This document shows positions 17,824-27,108 of a DNA stretch of 64,000 bases, piece by piece. Made by a program: the position numbers and the translations under genes. This DNA is from Acinetobacter calcoaceticus ANC 3811. Its GTDB lineage: Bacteria; Pseudomonadota; Gammaproteobacteria; Pseudomonadales; Moraxellaceae. The notes under the pieces were generated by a model. That model was not told where the DNA came from and searched no databases. It saw only the letters and a program-made list of their open reading frames with translations. Location of the stretch: the NCBI RefSeq assembly GCF_000399665.1, contig NZ_KB976986.1, positions 2,377,261 through 2,441,260 of the forward strand, read 5' to 3'. How positions within the stretch are numbered: the first letter of the stretch is position 1; every line of letters begins with the position of its first letter.

Positions 17824-18807
17824 TTAATGATGGGTGTGTATAATCTGATAAAAATTATATAAGGAATCAAATAGTAAAGTATCTTCTTGATACCGACTAC
17901 TATTTAACATTGAATAATTCGAAATATATCCTTTAAATTTCTTTCCATCAGACTTCCTAATAATTACTCTTTTATCCTCACCCCCCTTATTATTTTTAGC
18001 ATATACATACAATCCCTGAGACAATCCAATAGGGACATCAATTAAATTTATAAGTTGATCAGGGCAATTCACTGCAAAAACAATATGGATATAATTTTCA
18101 TATATATGTCTTATCAAAGGTAAACTATTACTACTCATTCTTTCATTTAGTAATACATCAATAGCTCGAAGAGCATTTGCAGTCTGTGTAACATGTAAAA
18201 GCACATAGTCATCCACAGTAAAAAATTTACTCGAACTTTTTTCTTTTATTGCTGACCTTAATATTTCATTCTCCAGAATATAACCAATACAAATAATACA
18301 AGCGAAAACCTCCTCAGTAAAAGACTGGAATAAAATCTCTAATTTACTTAATTTTTTTGAAACACCACTAAAATACTCATCAATTGCATTATTCCAATCT
18401 TCCAAATCCTTGCCTGTTGCTAGCTTTTCATTTTCCTCTGTCAATAAAAGCCCATCAGTCTTTTGATATGCGTAAATGAACTCAGGTGCTATTTTAGCTT
18501 CCTCCATACTCCTAACCATTTCACGCTGCATATCAACATCCGACAGCAGATATTTGGCAAGAAATACTGGATCATTTTTATGAGGCTTTCTTTCAAACAC
18601 TTGAAAGAAATGCTCTTCAGCTTGTTGTAAAAGTTTTATTGCCTCATCTGTTAATGGAATTTTTTTCAACACCATCCCATTATCACTAACACACCACTTT
18701 AGATCAGTTTGCTTACAACACTGCGCGTATGTTCTCCCACTTTCACAAGGACATTTTGTTCTGCCATGAATTTCTCGCGTATGACTTTTTTGATTTCCAT
18801 TCATCAT
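17824..18807 (-). CDS. SEC-C motif protein, DUF5677-like, truncated by frameshift
   Basis: A 327-aa product. A SEC-C zinc motif lies near the N-terminus (Cys19, Cys21, Cys30, Cys31 in CPCESGRTYAQCC), followed by a long helical region. Residues of about 210-270 (LLNERMSSNSLPLIRHIYENYIHIVFA) resemble DUF5677, a family of unknown function common on genomic islands. The reading frame ends early at IIHTHH because of an apparent one-base loss in a T run; the tail continues in the 17546-17806 frame. The locus is AT-rich and sits alone between rsfS and an SDR gene, which suggests acquired DNA. The function is unknown. Confidence 0.75.
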   Translation of the reverse strand: MMNGNQKSHTREIHGRTKCPCESGRTYAQCCKQTDLKWCVSDNGMVLKKIPLTDEAIKLLQQAEEHFFQVFERKPHKNDPVFLAKYLLSDVDMQREMVRSMEEAKIAPEFIYAYQKTDGLLLTEENEKLATGKDLEDWNNAIDEYFSGVSKKLSKLEILFQSFTEEVFACIICIGYILENEILRSAIKEKSSSKFFTVDDYVLLHVTQTANALRAIDVLLNERMSSNSLPLIRHIYENYIHIVFAVNCPDQLINLIDVPIGLSQGLYVYAKNNKGGEDKRVIIRKSDGKKFKGYISNYSMLNSSRYQEDTLLFDSLYNFYQIIHTHH

Positions 18808-18972
18808 TTCACACTCTCAGTATCAAAACATTCGAATCAGCCGTTTGACTTTAGTTATTAAGAACTAACCATCACTTACAACCAAATTTGACATGACAAA
18901 TTGTCAGATTTACAGCAATATACAAACTCTTGAAGTCCCCCACTAATAAATAGCATAACTGGAGTACAGAAA

Positions 18973-19794
18973 GTGAGAGTATTAATTACAGGCGCCAATA
19001 CAGGTATTGGTTTCGCCACAGCAGAACAACTCGTTAAACAAGGGCAACATGTTATTTTAGCGTGCCGAAATCCAGAAAAAGCCCAAGATGCACAAAACAA
19101 ATTACGCGCCCTTAACCAAGGACAAATCGATTTAATTTCCCTTGATTTAAACAGTCTTGAATTGACTCAAAAAGCTGCTAATGAGATTGCCGACCGCTAT
19201 GGCAACCTTGATGTACTCATTAACAATGCAGGGTTATTTGCCAAAACCAAACAACTAACTGCTGATGGTTTCGAGCAGCAATTTGGCGTTAATTATTTAG
19301 GTCATTTTTTACTAACTCAAAAACTACTTCCAGTTTTACAACAATCGCCGAAAGCACGTATTGTTCATCTTGCATCAATTGCTCACTGGGTGGGCTCAAT
19401 TAAACCCAACAAGTTTCGTGCCGAAGGTTTTTACAATCCCCTGTTCTATTATGGACAATCTAAACTTGCAAATTTATTGTTCAGCAACGCCTTAGCAGAG
19501 CAGCTAGCAGGAAGTTCAATTACCAACAATGCATTACACCCCGGCGGTGTTGCTTCTGATATTTACCGCGAATTACCAAAACCAGTTTATGCTGCGATGA
19601 AATTAGGATTAGTTCCCACTTCAGTTCCAGCAAAACTCATTACAGAAATGGCAACTGGAGATGCATGGCAAAACCGCAATGGTGAATATGTCAGTGCACA
19701 TATGCCAGACTGGAAATCATCACATGCCAAAAACCAACAATTGGCACGCGACCTCTATCAACAATCACTAAACCTTGTAGAAAAATTTCTTTAA
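18973..19794 (+). CDS. SDR family oxidoreductase (retinol dehydrogenase-like)
   Basis: A 273-aa short-chain dehydrogenase of the RDH13/WWOX-like subgroup: GANTGIG at residues 7-13, ACRNPEKA (an Arg after strand 2 that favours NADP), NNAG, VHLASIAHW and YGQSKLANLL carrying the catalytic Tyr and Lys, then NALHPGGVASDI. The substrate is unknown. The start is GTG at 18973 with GGAG eight bases upstream. It is transcribed alone and ends at a bidirectional terminator shared with the pnt operon. Confidence 0.88.
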   Translation: MRVLITGANTGIGFATAEQLVKQGQHVILACRNPEKAQDAQNKLRALNQGQIDLISLDLNSLELTQKAANEIADRYGNLDVLINNAGLFAKTKQLTADGFEQQFGVNYLGHFLLTQKLLPVLQQSPKARIVHLASIAHWVGSIKPNKFRAEGFYNPLFYYGQSKLANLLFSNALAEQLAGSSITNNALHPGGVASDIYRELPKPVYAAMKLGLVPTSVPAKLITEMATGDAWQNRNGEYVSAHMPDWKSSHAKNQQLARDLYQQSLNLVEKFL

Positions 19795-19812
19795 ACAAAT
19801 AAGCTAAATAAA

Positions 19813-19836
19813 AAAAGCCACCCGAGGGTGGCTTTT
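19813..19836. terminator. Bidirectional terminator between SDR gene and pntB
   Basis: A stem of AAAAGCCACCC and GGGTGGCTTTT with a GA loop (the tight apex would open to a tetraloop), with flanking A and T runs. It serves both convergent genes. Confidence 0.88.
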
Positions 19837-19857
19837 ACAATCCTGATTGAGGTCAGA

Positions 19858-21312
19858 TTAGTGACCGCCACCATTGATTGCTTTTGTCATATCTTCCACA
19901 ACTTTCTTCGCATCACCAAAGATCATCATCGTTTTTTCATTGTAGAACAAATCATTGTCTAGACCTGCGTAACCTGTAGCCATAGAACGCTTAATCACCA
20001 TGATCGTACGCGCTTTATGTGCTTCAAGAATCGGCATGCCATAAATCGGTGAAGTTGGATCATCTTTTGCAGCTGGGTTAACTACGTCATTTGCACCAAT
20101 TACAAGCACAACATCTGTTGCTGGGAAGTCTGAGTTAATCTCATCCATTTCCAAGATATCTTCATATGCTACGTCTGCTTCAGCAAGCAATACATTCATG
20201 TGACCAGGCATACGACCAGCAACCGGATGGATTGCGAAACGAACGCGAACACCTTGCTCTTTTAGAATTTCACACAATTCTTTTACAGCATTTTGTGCAC
20301 GACCTTGCGCCATACCATAACCCGGTACAATCACAACACTGTCAGCATTTGACATCAAGAAGCCAGCATCATCAGCAGAACCAGAACGATGGTTACGTTG
20401 AACTTGCTCACCTTTGGCAGCAGTAGCAACTGCCGCACCGCCCATTGCACCACCAAACAATACATTGATGATCGAACGGTTCATTGCTTTACACATGATG
20501 TACGACAGAATCGCACCAGATGAACCTACGAGAGAACCCGCAACGATCAACATGTTGTTTTCAAGTGTAAAACCAATACCTGCCGCAGCCCAACCCGAGA
20601 ATGAGTTAAGAAGCGATACTACTACAGGCATATCACCACCACCCACTGGTGCAATCCATACCCAACCAAATGCAAGCGCAAGTGCTGTCATTGCCCAGAA
20701 AGCAGTCATATTACCAGTCGTGAAGAAGTAGAAACCACAAGCCAACATCGCAATAAAAATAAGCGCTTGAACAGGTTTAACCCACGCACCAGAAATTGTT
20801 TTCGCCCATTTTTTTGCAGCTAATTTACCGTACGCAAACACAGATGCAGTAAAGGTAATCGCGCCAACAAAACAACCTACGAACAATTCAAATAAGTGAA
20901 CACCACTCATGTGCACATGTTGCACACCAGCCGCAGTTAAAGCCGCCTCATTTTGAGCAAACAATTCAGTTAATTGGTTATTATGCAAAATTGCAGCAAT
21001 TGCAATTAAAACAGCAGCCAAACCAACTAAAGAGTGCATGAGCGCAACAGTTTCTGGCATTTGTGTCATTGGTACAGTACGAGCACGTGCAATACCTACG
21101 ATTGCACCCAACACCATTGCACCAACAATCATCCAGATGACTGGGTTATTCGCAACAAAGAAGGTCGTTACAACTGCAATCGCCATCGCGATCATACCGT
21201 AACGGTTACCTTGAATTGCTGTTTTAGGGCCAGACAAACCACGAAGCGTCAAGATAAAGAGGATTGCGCCAACAAGGTACAACCAATTTGCGTTTGCTTG
21301 AATAAATTCCAT
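19858..21312 (-). CDS. pntB: NAD(P) transhydrogenase subunit beta
   Basis: The 484-aa beta subunit of the proton-translocating transhydrogenase, which uses the proton gradient to make NADPH from NADH. About nine TM helices fill residues 5-270. The C-terminal dIII domain binds NADP(H): VVIVPGYGMAQGRAQ, HPVAGRMPGHMNVLLAEA, VLVIGANDVVNPAA and KRSMATGYAGLDNDLF. It is the last gene of the pntAA-pntAB-pntB operon, 12 bp after pntAB. Confidence 0.96.
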   Translation of the reverse strand: MEFIQANANWLYLVGAILFILTLRGLSGPKTAIQGNRYGMIAMAIAVVTTFFVANNPVIWMIVGAMVLGAIVGIARARTVPMTQMPETVALMHSLVGLAAVLIAIAAILHNNQLTELFAQNEAALTAAGVQHVHMSGVHLFELFVGCFVGAITFTASVFAYGKLAAKKWAKTISGAWVKPVQALIFIAMLACGFYFFTTGNMTAFWAMTALALAFGWVWIAPVGGGDMPVVVSLLNSFSGWAAAGIGFTLENNMLIVAGSLVGSSGAILSYIMCKAMNRSIINVLFGGAMGGAAVATAAKGEQVQRNHRSGSADDAGFLMSNADSVVIVPGYGMAQGRAQNAVKELCEILKEQGVRVRFAIHPVAGRMPGHMNVLLAEADVAYEDILEMDEINSDFPATDVVLVIGANDVVNPAAKDDPTSPIYGMPILEAHKARTIMVIKRSMATGYAGLDNDLFYNEKTMMIFGDAKKVVEDMTKAINGGGH

Positions 21313-21324
21313 GTCAAAGCCCTC

Positions 21325-21639
21325 TTATTTCTTTTGCTTAGGCTTGAACATTTCCAGCATGCGTGCAGTTACTGCAAAGCCACCGAAAATATTAATGCTT
21401 GCCAAAAATACTGCAATCGCACCAAGTACGCTCACCACATTCACACTTTGAAATGCAACGTTAGCATCTACACCCAAAATAGGTAGACCCACAGTTTGCA
21501 ACATCGCACCCACTACAATAATAGATGACAACGCATTGGTTACGGCCATAAGTGGCGTATGTAAAGCTGGTGTAACACCCCAAACTACGTAATAACCTAC
21601 GAAGATGGCAAGGACGAAAATTGTAATAGTTTCAACCAT
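21325..21639 (-). CDS. pntAB: NAD(P) transhydrogenase subunit alpha part 2 (membrane)
   Basis: A 104-aa membrane subunit with three or four TM helices ([62 protein letters not shown]). It supplies the dII part of the alpha polypeptide that is fused to dI in E. coli PntA, so this organism has the three-gene arrangement. It lies between pntAA and pntB with gaps of about 11 bp. Confidence 0.94.
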   Translation of the reverse strand: MVETITIFVLAIFVGYYVVWGVTPALHTPLMAVTNALSSIIVVGAMLQTVGLPILGVDANVAFQSVNVVSVLGAIAVFLASINIFGGFAVTARMLEMFKPKQKK

Positions 21640-21650
21640 GAGAAATCTCC

Positions 21651-22778
21651 TTAACCACGCTTAAGCAGTACTTGACCGCCATGAGTGACCAATAGGGCTT
21701 TTTGGATTTCGTCTTCCTGATTAATCGCAAAGTTTTTCTCTTTGTCGAATAAAGTCTCTACGAAATTGAAAACGTTACGTGCATATAGTGCAGAAGCTTC
21801 TGTCGCTACAGTGGCTGGAATATTTGGAACACCCAAAATTTTCACGCCATTTTCTGTAAAAACAGTCTCGCCCACTTTAGAGCCTTCAACGTTACCACCA
21901 GTCTCAACAGCCATATCTAAAATGACAGAACCTGGTTTCATCTTGGCAACAGTTTCAGCCTTGATTAGACGTGGTGCATCACGACCTGGCAATAACGCAG
22001 TAGTAATCACGATGTCAGCGTTAGAAACAGCCTTATCAACAATCGCCGCTTGGTCTTTGATGTATTGCTCACCCGGCATCCATCCATAACCATTTTTAGC
22101 GGCATCTGCTGCACGTTGTTGTTCTTCTTCAGACATTGGTACGTCTAACCACTTACCACCTAAAGATTCAACCTGATCTTTTGCTGTAGGACGTAAATCA
22201 GTTGCTTCAACAATTGCGCCTAAACGCTTTGCTGTTGCAATTGCCTGAAGACCTGCAACGCCCACACCCATAATCACAACACGAGCAGGTTTTACCGTAC
22301 CAGCAGCAGTCATAAGCATTGGGAACATGCGCTGATATTCAGCAGCAGCAAGCAACACTGATTTATAACCAGAAAGGTTTGCCTGAGAAGACAATACGTC
22401 CATATTCTGCGCACGAGAAAGCGTACGAGGAAGCAATTCCAGAGCAAAAGCAGAAACTTGCTGATTCGCAAACTGATCTAGCTCGGTATTACGATAAGGA
22501 TCAAACATTGCTACAACAGCAGTATTTGCTGGAAGTTTTTGAATCTCCCCGCCTTGTGGAGCGCGAACTTTCAAAATAATTTGACTACCCGTATAGGCAT
22601 CATCCGTAATGGTTGCACCGACCTGTTCATAAGCACTGTCAATGTACGCAGCCTTTACACCAGCACCACGTTCAATTACAACGCTATGACCAGCGCTAAT
22701 CAACTTCTTTACTGTCTCTGGCGTAGCAGCTACACGATTTTCACCGACGACAGTTTCGGTTGGGATTCCGATCTGCAT
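21651..22778 (-). CDS. pntAA: NAD(P) transhydrogenase subunit alpha part 1 (dI)
   Basis: The 375-aa soluble NAD(H)-binding dI domain. It opens [21 protein letters not shown] as in alanine dehydrogenase/PntA proteins. [23 protein letters not shown] is the Rossmann motif, and [10 protein letters not shown] matches the mobile loop region. It is the first gene of the pnt operon, and its promoter must lie in the 240-bp AT-rich gap before the divergent DMT transporter. Confidence 0.96.
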   Translation of the reverse strand: MQIGIPTETVVGENRVAATPETVKKLISAGHSVVIERGAGVKAAYIDSAYEQVGATITDDAYTGSQIILKVRAPQGGEIQKLPANTAVVAMFDPYRNTELDQFANQQVSAFALELLPRTLSRAQNMDVLSSQANLSGYKSVLLAAAEYQRMFPMLMTAAGTVKPARVVIMGVGVAGLQAIATAKRLGAIVEATDLRPTAKDQVESLGGKWLDVPMSEEEQQRAADAAKNGYGWMPGEQYIKDQAAIVDKAVSNADIVITTALLPGRDAPRLIKAETVAKMKPGSVILDMAVETGGNVEGSKVGETVFTENGVKILGVPNIPATVATEASALYARNVFNFVETLFDKEKNFAINQEDEIQKALLVTHGGQVLLKRG

Positions 22779-23017
22779 GAGCGTTCCTCAAGCTAATTTC
22801 TCATTGTCAAAAACATTGCTAAGCTGCAATGTTTCCCCCATGTGTATTCTTTGTACAGAATTTGGATTCTAATTGAACTTTTTTAAAATACCACCCAATA
22901 TTTATTTAATAAATACCCATATTTTGAACTGATGATTCACGATATTTGATTTGAGGTGTAATATAGGAAGCTTTTTCTTTTTTTGCAGACAATAGTCTCT
23001 CTTATACAGTCTTGTAT

Positions 23018-23944
23018 ATGAAAATTTCGTTTTCTTCGTTTCAAATCGGGTCTTTTTTTGCTCTTTGCTCTGCTTTTCTATTCAGTACAAAAGCAATCTT
23101 TATTAAACAGACTTATGCCCTTTCTCCATTAGTCGACGCTACAGTCCTGATGGCTTTACGCATGTTAAGCGCTTTACCGTTCTTTCTACTCATTTGTTGG
23201 TTTAACAGGCATCATAATAAGGGCATAAAAAAGAAGGATTGGCTAATTTTAATTTTTGCCGGTCTATTAGGCTACTACTTTGCAAGTTGGCTCGATTTTA
23301 TGGGTCTCATGTTTATTAGCGCCTCTCTTGAGCGAATTATTCTATTTTTATATCCCACTCTTACCGTCATCGTCTCAAGTCTGCTATACAAACAAAAATT
23401 AGATGCAAAAAGTTTATTTGCCATTTTCCTTAGTTATGGTGGAACCGTGTTAGTCATGCTGCAAGAGCACAGCAACGCACCAATTCAGGGCAACTTCTGG
23501 TTAGGTACAAGTTTAGTATTTGCAGGTGCAGTGGCTTTTGCAGGCTATTTATTACTAACCCCACCATTAATTAAGAAATTTGGTTCTTGGAATTTCACAG
23601 GTTTAGCTTTAACTGTGGCTTGTATCGGCACATTAACACACTATGTATTAAGCACACCTCACCCGATTCAACTTCTATTACAACTACCATCTAGTGTGAT
23701 TTGGTATGGGGTTGGCCTAGGCTTCTTGGTCACCGTGTTGCCTACCGTTATGCTCATGCAAAGTATTGAAAGACTTGGAGCCTCTCAATCAGCAATGATT
23801 GCTTCAATCGGACCTGTTTTAACGATTTTGCTTGCAGTCGTTTTTCTAAATGAACATTTAAATATGTGGCAATGGATGGGTTGTCTTCTCAACATTATGG
23901 GTGTGATGATGATTACACTTAGAAAGAAAAGACTAAAACATTAA
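23018..23944 (+). CDS. DMT superfamily transporter (EamA)
   Basis: A 308-aa membrane protein with about ten TM helices and two EamA repeats (FSTKAIFIKQTY ... AFAGYLLLTPPL), typical of drug/metabolite exporters. The second repeat ends with FLNEHLNMWQWMGCLLNIMGVMMI. The substrate is unknown; relatives export amino acids or other small metabolites. The ATG at 23018 is preferred over a TTG two codons before it. It diverges from pntAA and is separated from the next operon by a MerR-type promoter. Confidence 0.88.
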   Translation: MKISFSSFQIGSFFALCSAFLFSTKAIFIKQTYALSPLVDATVLMALRMLSALPFFLLICWFNRHHNKGIKKKDWLILIFAGLLGYYFASWLDFMGLMFISASLERIILFLYPTLTVIVSSLLYKQKLDAKSLFAIFLSYGGTVLVMLQEHSNAPIQGNFWLGTSLVFAGAVAFAGYLLLTPPLIKKFGSWNFTGLALTVACIGTLTHYVLSTPHPIQLLLQLPSSVIWYGVGLGFLVTVLPTVMLMQSIERLGASQSAMIASIGPVLTILLAVVFLNEHLNMWQWMGCLLNIMGVMMITLRKKRLKH

Positions 23945-23950
23945 ATTTTC

Positions 23951-23981
23951 TTGACCTCAACTTAAGTTGAGGTTGGATACT
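23951..23981 (+). promoter_or_regulatory. MerR/SoxR-type promoter with 19-bp spacer and palindrome
   Basis: The sequence has -35 TTGACC (23951-23956) and -10 GATACT (23976-23981) separated by 19 bp. The spacer region contains a perfect 20-bp palindrome, ACCTCAACTTAAGTTGAGGT (23954-23973). An over-long spacer with the operator between the two hexamers is the hallmark of promoters activated by MerR-family proteins, and the half-site CCTCAA is that of SoxR boxes. It starts 31 bp before the RidA-like ATG at 24012. No merR/soxR gene is in this window, so the regulator would act from elsewhere. Confidence 0.75.
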
Positions 23982-24011
23982 CATCTAAATTTTACTAAAC
24001 GGTTGAGTTAC

Positions 24012-24419
24012 ATGAATCAAGAAACTTTCAAAATAATAAATCCATCAACTTTATATGACCCTACCCCAAATGCTTATAGTCATGTTGCTGTGGTAGAAAA
24101 TTTTAAAAAGATTATTCATATTGCAGGCCAAGGAGGCGAAAACTCAAAAGGTGAATTAAGCCCAAATTTTGAAGAACAAGCAGCCCAAACTTTTGATAAT
24201 ATTCAACATGCTTTAAAAGCTGCCAATGCAGAGCTTAGCAACACTGCTGTATTAAGAGTTTTAGTTGTTGACCATTCGGTCGAAAAACATCAAATTTTGA
24301 TTAAAATTATGCAAAATTTATGGAAAAATCATCCTTTTCCAGCCTGTACACTCATTCCTGTACCACGCCTTGCATTAGAGCATATGCTCATTGAAGTCGA
24401 AGCAACCGCATACACCTAA
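24012..24419 (+). CDS. RidA/YjgF-like protein
   Basis: A 135-aa protein of the YjgF/YER057c/UK114 fold, with IHIAGQGGENSKGEL, QAAQTFDNIQHALKAANA and a C-terminal IEVEATA strand. RidA deaminates reactive enamines/imines using an Arg in the PAR motif near the end. Here that position reads PAC (Cys112), so classical imine deaminase activity is doubtful, as in the Rid4-7 type subfamilies. The ATG at 24012 has a GGTTGAGTTAC leader. The MFS gene begins 18 bp after the stop. Both lie behind the MerR-type promoter at 23951. Confidence 0.88.
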   Translation: MNQETFKIINPSTLYDPTPNAYSHVAVVENFKKIIHIAGQGGENSKGELSPNFEEQAAQTFDNIQHALKAANAELSNTAVLRVLVVDHSVEKHQILIKIMQNLWKNHPFPACTLIPVPRLALEHMLIEVEATAYT

Positions 24420-24437
24420 TAAAATCGAGAGAACATC

Positions 24438-25625
24438 ATGTCTACCCCTGAAGATATCAGTCAGAATAAACCATTGCTTTGGTTGATGGCAGCAGCATGT
24501 GGTTTGTGTGCAGGTGTGAACTATTATTGTCAGCCCCTGATTCACTCGATTCAACAAGACTTTGCCGTAACTCAGGCACAAGCAGCATTGACCGTTACAT
24601 TTGCTCAGGTGTCTTATGCCCTCGGTCTGCTCTTTATTGTTCCGATGGGCGATATCGTCAATAAAGCCAAGGCTATTCCGTTTTTGATGGTACTTTGTGC
24701 AGTTGGCCTATTTACGTCGGCTTTTGCCGTTAACTTACCCATGCTATGGATCGGTACAATTTTAGCAGGATTGTTTTCGGTTGCAGCTCAAGTGCTTATT
24801 CCACTTGCCACAATGACTGTAAAACCCGAAAAAACTGGCGAGATCATTGGTTTTTTAATGAGCGGCTTATTGGTCGGGATTTTACTCTCTACCAGTCTAG
24901 CGGGTTTATTCTCTAACTTATTCCACTGGAAAGTCATTTATGTCGTAAGTGGCATATTAATGTTACTACTGGCGTACACCTTAAAAAGTCGCTTGCCTTA
25001 TGTTTTGCGTATGAAAATGAACTATGGACAGATCTTTGGTTCTATGGCTCAGCTCCTAAAAGAGGAAAAGCGTTTATTAATAAGAGCGCTTACAGGTGGC
25101 TTTGCATTTGCATCAGTCAGTATTCTGTATTCCACCATCGCATTACTCCTTACCTCAGCACATCATTTACCTGATCTCTTTATTGGACTAGTGCCTTTAG
25201 TCGGTATCTTTGGTGCTTTATCAACACGTTACATTGGTAAATATGCAGATCAAGGCCATACTGGCTTACTGACATGGATGGGATGTGGATTATTCTTATT
25301 GAGTTGGATTTGTTTCTATTATGGGCAGACTTTACTCTCTAGCTATATTATTGGTTTTGCTTTAATTCAGTTAGCACTCGCGCTCGTACACACCAGTAAC
25401 CAGAGCATTATTTTCCGTTTAAGACCAGATGCAAAATCTCGTATTAATGCCATCTATATGACGACTTACTTTATTGGTGGCGCAGGCGGTTCGGCATTAG
25501 GAATTTTTGCATGGAACCGTGGTGGATGGACCATGACTTGTCTTGCTGGTATTGGATTAGTTGTTCTTTGTATTTTATTTAGCATGTTCGATACCATCTT
25601 ACAAAAAAAGAAAATGGTTTCCTAA
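24438..25625 (+). CDS. MFS transporter
   Basis: A 395-aa major facilitator with 12 predicted TM helices. It includes GLLFIVPMGDIVNKAKAI, a variant of the loop 2-3 signature, and a central loop near LKSRLPYVLRMKMNYGQIFGSM. It resembles YnfM/AraJ-like drug or sugar-efflux transporters, but the substrate is not readable. It is probably co-transcribed with the RidA-like gene, 18 bp upstream, from the MerR-type promoter, which suggests efflux of a compound that triggers a redox or metal sensor. Confidence 0.88.
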   Translation: MSTPEDISQNKPLLWLMAAACGLCAGVNYYCQPLIHSIQQDFAVTQAQAALTVTFAQVSYALGLLFIVPMGDIVNKAKAIPFLMVLCAVGLFTSAFAVNLPMLWIGTILAGLFSVAAQVLIPLATMTVKPEKTGEIIGFLMSGLLVGILLSTSLAGLFSNLFHWKVIYVVSGILMLLLAYTLKSRLPYVLRMKMNYGQIFGSMAQLLKEEKRLLIRALTGGFAFASVSILYSTIALLLTSAHHLPDLFIGLVPLVGIFGALSTRYIGKYADQGHTGLLTWMGCGLFLLSWICFYYGQTLLSSYIIGFALIQLALALVHTSNQSIIFRLRPDAKSRINAIYMTTYFIGGAGGSALGIFAWNRGGWTMTCLAGIGLVVLCILFSMFDTILQKKKMVS

Positions 25626-25769
25626 TAACGTAACTTGTTATAAATCATCTTCCTATATTTAACATAAGGGTGGCTATAAATTACTCAGTTAAATGCCTCT
25701 GTCGATTCAAGCATAAACCTCGTATAATGCTGCCCTTTCATTAATTTAGCGACTTTTGGGCTATTGGTT

Positions 25770-26774
25770 ATGCAATCACTTCAATCGTTACAACCTCGTA
25801 TTTCTGTCGCCCCTATGATGGACTGGACTACAAAGGATTATCGATTCTTTGCACGCTTGTTTAACCCAAATGTTGTGCTCTACACAGAAATGGTGACTAC
25901 AGGTGCGATTCTTTTTGGCGATGCAAAACGTCATTTGGACTACAGCGCACAAGAACACCCTATCGTATTACAACTTGGCGGTTCAAATCCCCAAGAGCTT
26001 GCAACCTGCACAAAAATGGCTGAAGACTGGGGTTACGATGAAGTCAACCTCAATGTAGGCTGCCCAAGTGACCGTGTACAGAACAATAAAATTGGTGCTT
26101 GCTTAATGGCAGAGCCAGACTTGGTTGCTGAATGCATTCACAGCATGCAAAAAGCAGTAACTATTCCTGTAACGGTCAAACACCGTATTGGTATTGATGA
26201 TATGCACTCTTACGAAGAGATGCTGCATTTCGTAGATACTGTGGCTGCAACAGGTTGCACTCATTTTGTAGTGCATGCTCGCATCGCTATTTTGAAAGGC
26301 CTATCACCGAAAGAAAACCGTGAAGTTCCACCTTTACGCTATGAAGATGTTTATCGTTTAAAACAAGAGCGCCCACATCTTACCATTGAAATTAACGGCG
26401 GGATTAAAACGTTTGCTGAAACTCAAACACATTTACAGCATGTTGATGGCGTTATGATTGGCCGCGAAGCCTATCATAATCCGTACTTACTCGCGGAAAT
26501 GGGTCAGCTTTGGAATTTAGAAGCTCCAGATCGATTCGAGATTATGGAACAAATGCTGCCTTATATTGAACAACGTATGGCTGAAGGTGCTCCACTTTCA
26601 ATTATTACCCGTCATATTTTGGGTTTATTCCAGAATTTACCGGGTGCGCGTAAATGGCGTCAGGCACTAAGTGGTGGAAATGCAAAAACTTTAGGTGATG
26701 TAGAACAGGCTATTGGCAACATGCAAGCAGCTTTAATTCGTACCGAGGAATATTTAAAAGAGCATCAAGCTTAA
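25770..26774 (+). CDS. dusA: tRNA-dihydrouridine(20/20a) synthase DusA
   Basis: A 334-aa FMN enzyme that reduces U20/U20a in the tRNA D-loop. ISVAPMMDWT opens the TIM barrel; the catalytic Cys98 lies in NLNVGCPSDRVQ; VKHRIGID and FVVHARIAILKGLSPKENR bind FMN and RNA; INGGIKT and DGVMIGREAYHNPYLL bind phosphate. The ATG at 25770 is chosen over a TTG two codons earlier. The 5' end of dusA is a known integration hotspot for islands and prophages in Acinetobacter; here nothing appears inserted. Confidence 0.96.
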   Translation: MQSLQSLQPRISVAPMMDWTTKDYRFFARLFNPNVVLYTEMVTTGAILFGDAKRHLDYSAQEHPIVLQLGGSNPQELATCTKMAEDWGYDEVNLNVGCPSDRVQNNKIGACLMAEPDLVAECIHSMQKAVTIPVTVKHRIGIDDMHSYEEMLHFVDTVAATGCTHFVVHARIAILKGLSPKENREVPPLRYEDVYRLKQERPHLTIEINGGIKTFAETQTHLQHVDGVMIGREAYHNPYLLAEMGQLWNLEAPDRFEIMEQMLPYIEQRMAEGAPLSIITRHILGLFQNLPGARKWRQALSGGNAKTLGDVEQAIGNMQAALIRTEEYLKEHQA

Positions 26775-27108
26775 GCTTGTGATGGCCTCTTAAATTGTAA
26801 GAAAATGTGGCATTTTAAATCAGAGACTTAGAATTTGAGTATATTCGCAAATATTGAATTAAAATATTCAAATTTAAGCTCTGATTAATTATTTATAGCA
26901 AATAATATCAATAACTTAAGTTAATTTGTTTTTATGAGTGATTTTAATAAATATTTTTTTAGCTCCAATTTATAATTTCGGTTAAAAAGATACGTTATTA
27001 CATAACATAAACAAAACTTTTAAGGTACGCCTATTAGTATCTCTGAACGCCACAGGTAGGTGGTGATTTTTTAAATATGGATATAGATAGTACGGTAGAG
27101 ATTTCACG
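26775..27108. other. AT-rich intergenic region with weak inverted repeat
   Basis: About 330 bp without a convincing gene. Around 26829-26875 the words AATTTGA and TCAAATT form an imperfect inverted repeat. At 27077-27112 an 11-codon frame (MDIDSTVEISR) overlaps the next start as ATGA and is preceded by AGGTGGTGA. It could be a coupled leader peptide or chance. No terminator with a T tract is evident after dusA. Confidence 0.45.

Noticed and set aside
20166..20731. Long open frames opposite pntB
   Set aside because: They are antisense shadows of a strongly conserved gene and have no protein-like features.
22845..22870. ATTCT-TTGTAC-AGAAT inverted repeat upstream of pntAA as an operator
   Set aside because: The arms are only 5 bp and AT-rich; this is expected by chance in this DNA.
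25975..25990. GGTTCAAATCC, which looks like a tRNA T-loop
   Set aside because: It lies in frame inside dusA, and no acceptor or anticodon stem can be built around it.
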